Source: Chrysomallon squamiferum (Eukaryota > Mollusca > Gastropoda > Neomphalida > Peltospiridae). From it: a stretch of DNA of 64,000 bases. Made by a program: the position numbers and the translations under genes. The notes under the pieces were generated by a model that saw only the letters and a program-made list of their open reading frames with translations, did not search any database and had not been told where the DNA came from. Below, in pieces: positions 1 through 12,916 of this stretch (positions are counted from its first letter, which is position 1; every line of letters starts with the position of its first letter). The stretch is taken from positions 10,796,782 to 10,860,781 of the forward strand of contig CM022678.1 in NCBI GenBank assembly GCA_012295275.1, given 5' to 3'.

Positions 1-2095
1 TTATTTATAATTCCCTGATTTGTTGGAATTTATGAAACGTCGTCATTTCTAAATTAAAAAATAAGCGACTAATTCCAGCAGGCATTTAGAACATTCAAGT
101 CAAAAGAATTATCGACTGGTTAACCGAAACACCGTATCATAGGAAATAACTATAAAAAGAAAGTACATTATTTGTTAATATGTTTCCTTTCATTGAAGCA
201 TCAATATGTATAGGGTTTATATAAGTTTTGTTTTCAAACCAAAACTATCCTAATCTGTATCTGTATCTCGTATGAATACTAGCAGTTTGCTATCTTTGAA
301 AATTACAGATTGAAGTAAAGCATCGTAATTAGCATATAAATACATTATTTCATCAGTAATCTCCAGAAAGGGATGCGCATAAAAGCATTTTACATGCCAT
401 GCCTATTTATATGCAAACATGGTGATTAAGCATTTACGAATTTAATACTGGTCACCACTGTAGTCTTATAGAATATGTTGTGTTTATGAAACCAAAATAG
501 CAATGTCCAGTGCGCATTAAATTGATTAATAAAACGAACAGCAAACCAGCACCGCGTTTTCTTAAATATTTTTTCATTTTTGTGATTTCTTTATTGATTA
601 TTTTTGATATATATATAATTCAGAAGTGAATGTGTTTTATTTTGTTGTAAAAATACTGTCCATTTCCTTTGAAGTTTAATATGCTCTTCAAACTGGAAAG
701 ATTTCTTTTTGCAGATCTGACGAACGATAAACTGTTCGCCGATTTCACAACGCCTGCTGTTGTTCTCTAACGTCATTAAGACTATTTTTATTAGAACGAG
801 AATTTTTAATTTTTTATTTATTTATTTTACTTGTTTTTGTATTTTTTAGTCAGTTCATAATTGATTTTATTATATAATAAATTTTTAATTTTAATTTTTT
901 CTTTTAAATAATTTGTTAAAACACACACGCAGTTTACAGTGGGGAAACAACCAAAGAAAATTGTTGCGGAAAGCGCGGTAATTTTGCAATTTTGTAAAAT
1001 TGTTGAACCAGAATGTTTGAAAAAAGATCTGAACAGGTTTCTAATGATGCCATACAACACCAGGTCTGTTGACATGTTTGGAATATCGTAAATGATAATA
1101 ATTATAATCTCTGAATAATTTAAAAGTAGCTATTGAATCATATTAAATCTGTGTAGTCACTTCATTTTGTAGCGCCAAATTTGTTAACTAAGATTAAGCA
1201 GCAGAATATCTGTCAAAGAATTTGTACTTATTATTATTATTATTATTTTTTTTATATAAACGATTATGGATAATAAAACGTGTGTAAAATGGTGTCCGTT
1301 TAAAAGGAATCAGCAGTAGTGCTGTAGGATCAGCTGATATTCATCTTCTTCTGAAGCAATATCAGTATCATCATATCATGAGACTGATGAGTATGAAATT
1401 GACGGACTTTAGTCATGTTGACATATCTCGAAAATATTTTTACTGAGTTATCCTATAAATATAAAGAAGATGATGTCCTTTTAATGTGATTCTTTAAGTG
1501 AACTTGTACATTTGACTTTTTAAATCAACCCAAGATCATCGTTTTTGTGTCGCAGTTTGAGTTTCTTTGAGTGGTGGGGGTGTGCGTATGTGTTAATTTA
1601 CTTTTTTTTTTTTTTTTTTTCCAGAGAGTTCTTTGTTCTGGTGTCATTTGAAGTTGACGCCTGTGTGCTTGTAAAATACTGCAGGTATGCACAGAGTACA
1701 ACATTTTTTTAAGAAATAACTGGGAATTAATAATCAATGGAAACATTGTAATATAATTACGATTTGGAAAAAATAATTTTTAATTTTTTCTTGAAAGACA
1801 TAATGATAACAATAAGGACATATGAAATACATATATTTTAAAATGGTTGATGTTGATTTATTTTTATCTGTAGAAACAGTTTTAAATTTATGCATCAAAA
1901 CATTCCTGATAATTCTATAATCTTCATTTTGTGCAGAATGTCTGTATTTACAATATTTTACTTTATTTATAAGACACAGTTCTGTTCGTGAATTTGTAAT
2001 AAATGGAAATGAATATAACTAAATTGAATAATTATAATTAACTGTTAAATTGACATCTCTGTTTTATAACATTATTATACATGCCTCTCTTTCAG
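1..2095. other. AT-rich stretch without recognised gene
   Basis: Open frames here are short and AT-driven and none matches a family I know. Two minus-strand frames (591-776 and 1,525-1,746) have a somewhat coding-like composition, but I see no start context, splice structure or domain to support them. A T-run lies at about 1,602-1,620. Confidence 0.6.
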
Positions 2096-2187
2096 CACTT
2101 GCTTCAGTGTGATCATATTCTGTACACGACAGCGCCCATCACTGGACATGAAAGATCTTGTTGTTCCTTTGTGGAAACACAGAAAGG
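2096..2187 (+). CDS. Possible isolated exon, unrecognised
   Basis: A pyrimidine-rich stretch ending in TTTCAG directly precedes this 92-nt block, and GTTTGT follows it, so it has plausible splice acceptor and donor sites. Two reading frames are open across it; the one starting at the first base begins HLLQCDHILYTT. I do not recognise the product, and no neighbouring exon could be joined in frame. The donor is weak. It could be a real internal exon of a plus-strand gene or chance splice-like sequence in AT-rich DNA. Confidence 0.2.
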
Positions 2188-3059
2188 GTTTGTATGCATT
2201 TACAAAAATCAAATTTATAATAATTTCTATGTCATTTTTATTAATTAATATTTTCCTTCTTATGAAGAATTTTGTTTTTTTAGCCTCACAGAATATTACA
2301 TAATTTTAGAAACACACATTAAAAAAAGAAAATAAAGAAAGAAAAGAGGGCCAGGTGTTTTGGTTACATGAAGATAATATATTTAATATCATTTAGTGCC
2401 TTTATGAACTTTAATCATATCAATAAAGACAGACATTTTTAGAATGAATGAAGAATTATTTGTTTCATTTTAATGATAACAAAAGACAAATATTGAATTT
2501 ATATCTTTGTAATATAAAGCCATATAAATGGAATCACTGAGAACATGCTGGTATGTTTCAAGAACACTTTATTTCATCTCAAAGATTCAGTTAACATTGA
2601 TAACAATTAAAATATAAATTAAAATATTTTATAAAACTTGTGACTGTAGCAGTTTATTTAAATCAACATTATAAAATTGAACAAATGGAATTTTCTTGTT
2701 AATAAATGTTCAAGGTTTTATCTATTGCAGAGTTATAAACATTAAAATGCATTGTACTGAATATTTTAATTAATAAATGTTATTAGATATATAACCAGAG
2801 AATAAAGATTAAATGGGTTAGGTTCTGAAATATTTTTAACTGCTAAATGTCTATAACATTTGCAATTAAAAAAAAATATTCCAATTTATTACATTTTAAT
2901 CTTTATAGCTGCTATATGTCTAATAACATTTGCAATTAAAAAATATTCCAATTTTATTACATTTTAATCTTTTATAGCTCTGCAATAAGTCTAAACCTTG
3001 ACAGTCTTTCATTCATCTATCTTTTTACACATCCAGTGTCTTTGTGAGTGTTTATATCT

Positions 3060-3294
3060 GTGTGTGTGTGTATGTGTGTGTGTATGTGTGTGTATGTATG
3101 TATTTATGTGTGTATCTATGTGTGTGTATGTATGTGTGTATGTATGTATGTATGTGTGTGTACGTATGTGTGTATGTGTATGTGTGTTATGTATGTGTGT
3201 GTGAATGTGTGTGTGTGTGTGTGTAAACGAACCAACTCCTGGCCTGTCATTATCATTTTATTTATTTATTTATTTATTTTTCTTTATTTATTTT

Positions 3295-3325
<31 letters not shown>

Positions 3326-3364
3326 TACATTTATTCATTTTTATTTATTTATTTATTTATTTAT
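3060..3364. repeat. TG/TATG microsatellite followed by TTTA array
   Basis: A TG-rich tract with TATG interruptions covers 3,060-3,226. A TTTA tetranucleotide array with small interruptions covers 3,255-3,364. Open frames across it (CVCVCV and YLFIYLFI) are artefacts of the repeats. Confidence 0.95.
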
Positions 3365-4928
3365 ATACAAATAAGCAGACTGGACAAGTGCAGGAGTCTG
3401 TTTCAATCACAGGTGACAACATTTGTGACAAACTGGAAGTTTCAGCTTGATGTGATTGTGAGAAAAAAAAAGATTCTTTGTGCTTAGATTAATCACTGGA
3501 TTCATGTATACATGTGGAAGTATGGGACTGAAAGATGGATGGATGATGAATAAGAGATATAAATGGATGAAGTAAAATGGTTAGCCTGGTTAGAATAGGG
3601 AGGGATGATATATTCACATAATATCCAAATAAAATAACTCACTGGATATTTGGGTATGGGTGTGTGTGTGTGTTCACATTAACATTTATATATAATTTGT
3701 GAGAGCTTGTGATTCATTTTTATTTATTTGTTTATCTACAATATCTCTGGCATGTTTTGATAATGATAATTTTGATGTGATAATTATAACAGTAAAGATT
3801 CAAATTAATAAACAAATAATACAATACTTTCAAATATGAATACATTTTTTTAAATGAACTGTTGTAGTAAAATATCTCAACAGTACCTATTATATTCACA
3901 TTTACTATAGTATCTACTACACTGTATCTGCTATACCCATAGTATACTACTATATCCCATATCAACTATATTCCATATCTACTAGAGTCATATAAATGAT
4001 ATCCATACTTGATTTCAGAATGTTTGATGCACTTCTTAGTGGTACCTACAGGTGTGATTCCAAGTTATGAACACATACAAGATAAAATTACATCATTTTA
4101 TTCACCTGTTCATAGGCTCTGCATTTTTTGTACATCTACAGGTGGAACTAAAAATAGACATGGATAAAATTTTGTGCGTGCGTTTTGAAAGAAATATAAT
4201 CCAAAATGCATGTTTGTTTTTTCTTTAAAATCCAAAATAAGATTACACCTGTTTATTTATTTATTTATTTAATTTTCTTACACTAAACAGTTTAAACTAG
4301 ACTTTGATTTTTCATTTTATTTTGTTACAACACATTTCAGAATCAGAAAATTCAAATAATCTTATAGACCTTCTAATTAATATACCTATGAATTTATCCA
4401 TTTAAAAAATTTACTTAATATAATTGTAACAGAAGAAATTATGATTATTAAATACTTTATTTGGGTTAATATGTCAAAATATAAACAAAAATTATCCTCC
4501 TAAATAGGAATTTGTTACTCCAGTTTGATAATGCTGGCTAAAAAATTATAATTGAAAACAAAATAATTTACAATATTTATTTCAACAAAAATACTTTTTC
4601 ATCTGAAAAATATAATTTTAGAAAAACTACTAAAAATTTTAAGATTTCTGATTTATCCAGTAAAACTATACTAATAAAATATGAAAAAAAAGAATACCAA
4701 GACATTTGTTTACAAAAATGTTTTAAGTTAATATATAATTTGACAGACAAAATAACCTGCAAATTACTAATTAAGTAAATTTCTAATTTCTGATTTTATC
4801 TTTGAAACAACAAATACATGCATATGTAGGTTTACATATTTCCTTCCATTTTATGTTTTATTGGGTAAATCTTTACCACAAGTCTTGGTATTTAATTATT
4901 ATTTAATATTTGGATTATATGATTAAGT
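3365..4928. other. AT-rich intergenic stretch
   Basis: I see no supported gene. A short motif resembling TACTATA/TATCTACTA recurs imperfectly at about 3,890-3,990. The minus-strand open frame at 4,577-4,762 is AT-driven and unrecognised. Confidence 0.5.
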
Positions 4929-4947
4929 AAAAAAAAAAAAAAAAAAA

Positions 4948-4990
<43 letters not shown>
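4929..4990. repeat. Poly-A followed by AAT microsatellite
   Basis: An A-run of about 20 bases (4,929-4,949) passes directly into an AAT array ending near 4,990. This is the usual look of a microsatellite grown from a poly-A tail. Confidence 0.95.
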
Positions 4991-4993
<3 letters not shown>

Positions 4994-5516
4994 TAAAAAA
5001 TTAAAAACATGAAACAAGAAATATATTTAAAAAAAAAAGTCCTTAAAATAAACATTATTTTTTTATTTTTTTTGTTTTTAATGTAAGTAATGAGTAATTT
5101 CTATGATCAATCATATTCTCTTTCTTTTCAAATTTATATCATAAGACTTAATGTCATATTTTTCACCACTGTTTGAAATACACTTTGAAATAAACATCAT
5201 TTTCCCTATCATGTATTGTCTGAATGTTTTTATTTTTCTCACTCATTAGTATCATTTGAAATATTTGTTCTTGTTTAAGACTGCTGCAGACTTGACTGTA
5301 CTTGGTGCTGTGTCTGGTCAAACATTTTTCTCACTGCTGTGACTGACTGAAAAAAGAGGCAGAACTGAATCCAGCATCTGTTTTTGATTTCTGAATCAGT
5401 CTGGCATCAGCTATCAAAACTTTGATAGCATAAACTCAAATCTTCATCAAACTTGGCCACAGATTTTCATTTCTGCTTTCACATGTCTGTGCACTGAACT
5501 CCATCAAACCATCCTA

Positions 5517-5518
5517 TA

Positions 5519-5584
<66 letters not shown>

Positions 5585-5620
5585 AAGAAGAAGAAGAAGA
5601 AGAAGAAGAAGAAGAAGAAG

Positions 5621-5666
<46 letters not shown>
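5517..5666. repeat. Compound AAT/AAG/AAC trinucleotide array
   Basis: Three pure trinucleotide arrays follow one another: AAT (about 5,517-5,555), AAG (about 5,556-5,621) and AAC (about 5,622-5,664). Each differs from the next by one base of the unit. The long poly-Leu, poly-Phe and poly-Val open frames on the minus strand come only from this array. Confidence 0.95.
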
Positions 5667-6796
5667 GTAATAATTATGATATTAGCAGCATGAATAATAA
5701 TAGTGAAAATATCTACTGCTTTAATATTAATACTAATAATTTTTATTACAATAAAGTAACACACTCTATATATATATTTGCTGCTAGGGCTAATTAATTT
5801 ACTGCTTCTAAACTTACTTATCTATATTGTGCATCAATTTAATTGAAAATATTAAGTAGCTATGGGTTGACTTTTCTTTAAAAATCACTTATTAAGAAAT
5901 ATTAGAAATCTGACTTCCACAGTTACATCAATGATACATGAAAGAAAGACTTTCACTGGAATTGTTTCATTTAGGATGATATTTCTACCACCTGAATCAA
6001 AGTGTATAATTACTTGTTGTCTGCCCTGTCAAGTCTACTATTTCAAGTCAGTGGAACCTCAAGTCTCAGGTTCCTTAGGTTTGCAAATTGTAATCTTTAC
6101 TGTAGAGGTAATTGTGTACTGTTATCTATCATAATCCATCTGAATTCATTTTATTTATAAACAAACAACTGTGGTTTAATGTCAATCTCTAATCAACAGT
6201 AAAACAATGAATTTATGTTGCTATTCATGATCTTCCATGTGACCAGCTAGTGGTAACCAGTCTTCAAATGCAGTACTTGGTCACAACCACAAACCTCTAT
6301 CAATTAACTGAACAGTGTGAAAAGGAAATGTCTAAAATTGATGTAACTGGAAATATTAGAAGCATTATTTTTGTTTGTGATTCAATTATTCAGACACCTG
6401 AGAACAGCAATAAAATACTTTCCCTCCCAGTGAATTATTAATACATTGTATTTAAGGGAAACAACTGAAGTCCACTAGCCTATTGCAAAATGTAGTCAAA
6501 ATGTACTTCTATGTGATAATATAAAACTAAAAACAAATGTAGACTAACTTTAGTAGAAAACAGTGATTATTTCACGTATCACCAGACTGCATGAACCATG
6601 TGTGTGTGTGAAATACTAACAGTCTGCTGGATTCTGTTACCTGCAACCTGTTGATGAGTCCTTCCATCAACACCTCTACCAGTCAAAGTTTCTCTTGTGA
6701 GATCTCATGTGTCAAAGTTGTACTAAAACTACACTGAGCAGCTACACCAACAGTGACACCTGTAAATATTAACAGTAAAATAAATTTCAAATTTAA

Positions 6797-6861
<65 letters not shown>

Positions 6862-8020
6862 CATATACACACACTCACAAACTTGCAACAAAACATTTGT
6901 TTTTAGATTCTGCTGTAGAAAACAAACATTTATTTGTGACCACCCAGCACAAAATGGGTTGCTTGTCATAAAGTTTACATTTTATGTTTTTAACTTTTCT
7001 AGATGAGCTTTGTCTTAGCAGTGAAAATTATATAAAAATCTAAAATATTGTTCCCAAGATATTAGTGATTGAACATTCTAACTTTCAATAATGAGATTCT
7101 TGTAAAACACAATTAAATAATAATGATTATCATTTAAACATTTTCCATACCAACAACTACACCATATAAATAGGATCAGTAAAAAATGTCCTGATGTTTG
7201 AAGACAGTATCTGTTTTGTTTTTGTAGAACAGTTTATTTTAATTTTAATATTAATCTTTGACTGAATGTATTAAACTAGAAATACCTGATTAAACAGTAA
7301 TAATTTAATAGTCATTAAAGAACATAAAACATAAAATTATAAAATGATATCTTGATTGATGAGAAAAGACATCACCACTGTTTAAAGTCTTCAGCTGTAT
7401 TTTCCTCTTTTTATCACACATTAAAACATCTCCTTATACCTAAAATAATCTCATATTAATGCTTCAGCATGAAAATGTTTTGAGAAAATTAAAATGTCTC
7501 ATATTCATTCCTAAACATGTACAAAATATTTTTTTACTAAAAAGAGAAATATCCTTTGACAAAACAGACTGAAACTAGTCTATTTACAAATTAGCAGCTT
7601 GACAGGTTCTTATGGGTGACATGAGTAGCTTCACAGAGACTTTAAACTTTGACAACTAACATCTACATGTTTTCAATTAGATGGTGGATGGGCCATAGAA
7701 AAAGGGTCTGCAGAAATCTACAACAGAATGGTTCATATTAAAATGCAGTGCAACAACTTGGACAAAGTCTCTGCAACTTGTACCCTAGGATTTTGATAAC
7801 ACCTGATTTCAAAATGATTTTAAAAATTTCTAGGATGCATATGTACAAAGCTTTCATGTCCACAAGTGTAAAAGACCATGATGTCTGTCATGGACTTTTG
7901 TTAACTTGGAATCGATGGCTAAAAAGGTCTCAGTATAGTGTGTTCTCTATATACATAAACACCTACATACTTGTACAACCCCTACTCAGTATTTGTGACT
8001 CCAAGCAACAAACACCTCAA
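5667..8020. other. Intergenic stretch with unrecognised open frames and a CA array
   Basis: A pure CA microsatellite lies at 6,801-6,857. The plus-strand frame ending at 6,441 is open for about 69 codons and has a moderately coding-like composition (it includes LTEQCEKEMSKIDVTGN), but it has no ATG-led start and matches nothing I know. The frame at 7,748-8,038 is likewise unrecognised. Confidence 0.4.
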
Positions 8021-8368
8021 CTAGTTGCAGTAGACTGAATAATTAAGAACATAACTGAAACTATTGTTCTCTGCAGTTATCTGAACCATGTGTTTAATTT
8101 CATTTGTTTTTGTTATCCTAGGTGTTGTGACAATTTCCCATCTAATACTCAGGGTGGGTACATAGTTCACTGGCTTCCCACCTACAAAATATGCTGAACA
8201 AACCCTCGTGTTTTCAGTAACATTAAAATCTTTTTCATTTGTATGTGAAGTGATTACACACAAATGTTTCTGATCTGCACTGGCTGGATATTGATAGAAG
8301 GATAACAAATTTCCCAGATGACTGCAATTGGAACAGTTAATAACTGAACAATAGTCGTGGCCTCCCAT
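8021..8368 (-). pseudogene. THAP-domain protein relic
   Basis: Read from the ATG at 8,368, the product begins MGGHDYCSVINCSN and gives a C-x4-C, then 44 residues later VCSAYFVGGKP and NYVPTLSI. This is the layout of a THAP zinc-binding DNA-binding domain (C-x2-4-C-x35-50-C-x2-H, followed by a pro-rich FVPS-like tail). THAP domains occur in P-element and Harbinger-type transposases and in host genes derived from them. Two key residues are altered: the final zinc-ligand His is Tyr, and the conserved Trp in the middle of the domain is Cys. The frame can be extended upstream to 8,464, but that extension does not resemble the family. I read it as a non-functional fragment. A transposase relic lies 2 kb away on the same strand but in the wrong order to be one intact element. 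Confidence 0.6.
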
Positions 8369-8847
8369 TAGAGAATGATTGGTTTTGCCCACCAATTTGC
8401 AAGTAGGACTATTTTGCCGAGATCTCGCAATTTGCATCCTTGAATTACCCGGCAATGGGCACATGCACAGTGGAATGTGAAATATCTCAATTAACAGTTG
8501 ACTCTAAAACCCAATATATTATAATTTAGAAAATTCACTTTTCTTTTGAAAACCAAGAACACAATTAAAAACTAATTCTTTGCTTGGACATGTATACCCT
8601 TTTAAATGAGATAATAAGAATAACAAAAAAATAAAAAAAAAATAGCCATTTATAATATTTTATTTTAAAACTATTTTAAAAATCTGTATTTCCAAAATAC
8701 AACATTCATAAATGTTGTGTCACCAGATGAATTGCTGCTATCATTTTACTGTTACTGACTGTTATCTTTGTCAATAGAATAACATTAAAACCATTTTTCT
8801 CAAGAATCTAAATCAAATACAACAAGGTGTAACAAAAAGGGCAGTAC

Positions 8848-8974
8848 CTGATGTAAATGAAGATTTTATAACAGAGCTGGGATCCTTCCTCCAGTTTGTT
8901 CAGATTGTAGTCAGCCAATGTTTCACCAGAAATCTTCACAGTCAGGTAGACTTGTAGTGTCTCACACCAGAGAA
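8848..8974 (-). CDS. Candidate internal exon, unrecognised
   Basis: On the minus strand a good acceptor (TTTTTGTAATTTCACACAG) is followed by 127 nt and a consensus donor (CAG|GTACTG). Only one frame is open through the whole block, with two bases left over at each end. It encodes a sequence including VYLTVKISGETLADYNLNKL. I do not recognise the family, and no in-frame partner exon could be found nearby; exon-like blocks at about 9.37 kb and 9.6 kb contain stops in the required phases. It may be a surviving exon of a decayed gene. Confidence 0.3.
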
Positions 8975-10400
8975 CTGTGTGAAATTACAAAAATATGTGA
9001 TATACTGAAATTTAAAAAACAATCACATTTAGCCATCATCACAGAAGTCATAAAACAAATGTTTATAATAATAACAATAACAAAATAAAAATAACAATAA
9101 TGATGATTAAAACAGATAAATAAATTATATTAATAATAATAATGATGACAGTAAGAAGAAAAACAATAAACTGAAATCATAAATAAATAAATAATCCATT
9201 TAACGAAGGACCCTGTCTAATAATAAAGATTTTTTCATGATTTTATCTTTTCATTTTTCATTATTTTCCCCAATCCTTGACAATTTTAGGCTACTTAATT
9301 ATTGCATAAATACATTAAATTCCTTACAAATGTTACAGAGAAATAAAACTTTTGCTACATACCAGAGGAAAGTGGTTTCAGCTGTTTTTCAGATAATCCT
9401 CACAGGTTCTTGATAAAACAAAATTGGCATCTATAAAAAAAAAAAAAAATCAGAAAAAGAAAATTGTATCTGATCATTCTTTGAAGCTAAATTTTATATC
9501 AAACAACATTTATAATTAAAATAAACCATATATCTGTGATACTTAAGGATTGTCATTCTTATAAACTAAATAAAAAAACAAAAACAACTAACCTCTGAAT
9601 CCAGTGAAAATGCAGGTGACATCACATCACCAACAGCAGATCAAAATGCTGAAGAAGGATTTCAACTTTCAGCAACAAGCAGTCACAGTTTCTGAAATAC
9701 TGAACATAGAAAAAACTGAGTTGTATAAGCATATAACAAAATACATGCATAAAAATACAATAAATGGTTATAGTTAAAAACTTTTATCTAATTATATATT
9801 TCTCTACATTAAATATTTAAATAAAACTTTTAACAATAAAAAAAATATAAAATTTCCTGAATATAAGACAATTATCTCTCTATTATTTGAAATTTTAGAG
9901 ATCATACATTACTTTATTTTCATATTACAGAAACACAGACCAGGAAATTCTAATCCTGTGTAAATAAATAAATACACATATTATTTAAATATCAATACAT
10001 TTTCTTTGTGGAAATTTCTTACACAACCCCAGTTGAAAATCAAGTTCAGATTATTTGCATATAATGGATGCATCATGAATATTCATAACTATAATGCAAA
10101 ATAAATCAGTTTTTAAAAAACTATTTTAATTATCAAGTTATGAACTAAGCCAAGTAAAAATATCTGAAACATTTCAACATTCTGAATATAACAATATCTG
10201 TGTTTTAATCTTATATGTGGCTCTTACTACAGAAATGGGGTTTATGGTTTTTCTGACAAGCCTAGATCCAGTTTCTTCAGTACACTCCTGTACCTCATCA
10301 TGCAGCTTGAGGACTTTGTAAGCTACTTAAACACTGCAAACTCTGATCAGACTGTGTGAATGTACACTCTGATCTGCATCTACAATGGTAAGCCCTGTTT
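8975..10400. other. Intergenic, simple AT-rich repeats
   Basis: AAT/AAC-rich low-complexity sequence occupies about 9,060-9,200 and an A-run lies near 9,435. Splice-like blocks at about 9,360-9,430 and 9,590-9,700 carry stops in all useful frames. I see nothing else. Confidence 0.4.
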
Positions 10401-10406
10401 CTGCAG

Positions 10407-10991
10407 TCAGAACCACACATAACAATAACAACCCATTCTTCCAGTTAAAGGACACAACTGATTCATACATTTGTCAAGCACAGCCAACTTTACAATCTCA
10501 TCAACCAGTGACAGTGAGTCTTCTGATTCCTCACTGATCAAAAAGTCAAGTGGAAAGCTTTCCCTGCAGCACAGTGTATTCATTCTTCCTAAGACCAATC
10601 ACTTGTTCAAGATGAATCTAACATGGTCAGTTTGTCTCGACATCCACAGACAGTGATGTGAAACACCATTAGTAAACATGGGATTTGTTCATTTACACAC
10701 ACAGCAATGTCAGACTCAGTCTGCTAATACAAAGACTCCTGGAAGAAGTTTATTCAATAAAATACAATCAAAAATATGTTTTGTTGTTGTGTTTGTATGA
10801 TGTCCAAGTCTGTGCTCATTAAGATTTTTAAGACACAGTATAAATAGTTTAGAACAATCTATTACCACTACTGTCTTCTGATCAAAGTGTTTTCTGAATT
10901 CTGTTGCACTGTTTTTTAGGATTAATGTAAACATCAAGGTTAATGTAAAATGGCATATGTCCTTTACCATCACCCTCACCGTGACCTTCAC
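10407..10991 (-). mobile_element. Harbinger/DDE_4-type transposase relic (C-terminal half)
   Basis: Two minus-strand open frames carry the hallmarks of the C-terminal half of the DDE transposases often linked to THAP domains. In 10,716-10,991 these are FRKHFDQKTVVVIDCSKLFI, KNLN and LLPGVFVLAD, matching the stretch around the first catalytic Asp and the later LPG...LAD segment. In 10,407-10,598 it is ESFPLDFLISEESEDSLSLV followed by DEIVKLAVL...LCP, matching the family's usual C-terminal end. The two parts are separated by stop codons and frame changes, so the gene is dead. The assignment rests on remembered motif patterns. Terminal inverted repeats and target duplications were not found by eye. 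Confidence 0.55.
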
Positions 10992-11094
10992 CTACATAAT
11001 TTTCAGTTATCCTTGTGTTAGTGGAGTATCAGACACTGAAATCACACTTACTTGTTCATCTGGTGTTGAGACTCAGAGAAACAGTGGCTTCCAG

Positions 11095-12916
11095 TTATCT
11101 CCCCTTGACTGGAAATACATCAGCTGTGATGGGTGATGTTTGAGCAGGTTTCCTAGGCTTTGTTGGAGATGTTGTCCTCTTTCTGGGAGTCTCGTCTCTT
11201 TCCTCTGCTTTTGAATGATTTAAGTGTTTTTCTTTGGCTGGTTTTAGCTCAGCTGACATTAAAGGTTCAAGTTTTTCTCCATGATCACTGACATTCGACT
11301 GTTGAGGTTGGTCACCTGGTGTGACACTCTTCAACTTCATGCTGTCAGAATCGTTGTAGTTCAACATGGTCGGCTGCAGTGTCTGTGGGGCTCAAGGTCA
11401 CCAACATTGAGCTGATCATCAGCAAAACTTTGACTCGACATTAACCAAGAAAGTGGACAACTCACTGGTCTGATTCTGATTGGTGGTGCCTCATCTGAGC
11501 AGATAAAAAAATAAATAAAAAAATCAATCAATCAATAAAATACTGAATCAGATATTAAATAAATAAACAAACAAATCAAATATTAAATAAATAAACAAAC
11601 AAACCAAATGTTAAATAAATAAGCAAACAAACAAATCAAATATTAAATAAATAAACAAACAAAACAAATAAATAAACAAAAATAAACAAATAAAATATTA
11701 AATATTAAAAAGAATTAATCAGTTTTCTTTCTTTCTCCCCAATTCAAGTAAGAAATCTATTATTTTATACTGTTATTGTTATAATTACTACAACAAAAAC
11801 AAAAACAACTACTACTACTACTACAACTACTGCTCCTGTTGCCACAGCTACTTTTCTTTTTACTTTTATCATAACAATTTCTCATTTAACTGTCATATAC
11901 TCACACTCCCTCTATTACTTCTACTACTGCAACAACAAAATTACTATTATTAGTATTCTACTACTACTACTACAACTAGTACTATGACTACAGCTAGTAT
12001 TTTTCTGACCATTAGTCACACAAGATACATTATGATCACAAAGCATCATCGGCTAAAATATCACCTATTACCACAAACAAGAACTATTATTATTAATTAC
12101 TAATGCTATAACAACTACACTACTACAACAATGGGTTGTACTACTACTACTGCTGTTACTATAACAACAACAACAACCTCTGCAGATGCTTCTGTTTCTG
12201 CCAGGCTAGTACAGATTCTTTGATGACATTTCTGTCCTGTGGCAACCTCGCAGAATTAGCTCTTCATGTGTACCCAGCAGCTTTTTATTTATCTATTTGT
12301 TTATTTATTTATTTATTTTTTTCTTTTTCTTTTCTTTCTTTCTTTATTTATTTGAAGATATATAAAATATTTCTCTTTCTGACAGATACATATATTAATA
12401 ATGAATATTTTATTGTTATATATTTTTTTATCAAATTACTACATTATAAAGAATAAAATATACTAAATTTTTATCATCATCAAATTACAGTTAAAACTAA
12501 GTCAAAATTAATTTTTAAACTTTCTGATCAAAACAGAATAAAGTAAACTGTATTTTTGTGAGTTGAAAACAAAACAAGAAATTGTTTTGATTACCTCTAG
12601 TACAAATATAAGCTAAAAAGAAATAAAACTATGCTAATGGAAATATAGAAATATGGAAGAATACTAATTTATCAGGCTATTTGTATACTACAATTACTTT
12701 ACTTATTATTGCTCCTTGCTCTAATCTGCTTTTCTTATTCTTAGTATTCAGAATATATTACGAATAAAAAAACAAAGAAGAATGTAAATCAAACAGGTAA
12801 GTTAATGTCTGTGTTTTACATACCAGGTTTTTTAGAAACATCTGTCTGTTCTGCTGTCTGTGTGTGTCCCATTCTGATGTTTAGATAACAACACTTGTCT
12901 GTTTTGTAGTATGTGT
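11095..12916 (-). CDS. Candidate three-exon gene, 121-aa disordered protein
   Basis: Model: exon A 12,916-12,824 (acceptor CTATTTCAG, donor CCTG|GTATGT) with ATG at 12,872 in the context AGAATGG; exon B 11,494-11,466 (acceptor TTATCTGCTCAG, donor CCA|GTGAGT); an 83-nt intron 11,465-11,383 ending CCCCACAG; exon C from 11,382 to the stop codon at 11,095. The joined frame stays open, giving 121 residues from MGHTQTAEQTDVSKKP to FPVKGR. The C-terminal 90 residues are rich in Lys, Pro, Ser and Glu and look intrinsically disordered. If the 83-nt intron is retained the frame stops at 11,361 after 60 residues. A donor-like CAA|GTAAGT at 11,052 suggests a further 3' exon. A minus-strand block at 15,740-15,636 with a GTGAGT donor could be a 5' UTR exon. 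The product is unrecognised and splicing is inferred only from consensus sites. Confidence 0.4.
11506..11710. repeat. AAAT/AAAC low-complexity array
   Basis: Repeated blocks of TTAAATAAATAAACAAACAA with small variations form a degenerate tandem repeat of about 40-45 bp, built from AAAT and AAAC units. It lies in the intron between candidate exons A and B of the gene above. Confidence 0.85.
12283..12353. repeat. TTTA/TTTC microsatellite
   Basis: Imperfect TTTA array followed by TTTC units. It lies inside the same candidate intron. Confidence 0.85.

Noticed and set aside
3048-3450. Cys/Val- and Tyr/Leu-rich open frames
   Set aside because: Translations of the TG and TTTA arrays.
5479-5764. 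Poly-Leu/Phe/Val open frames
   Set aside because: Produced only by the AAT/AAG/AAC trinucleotide arrays.
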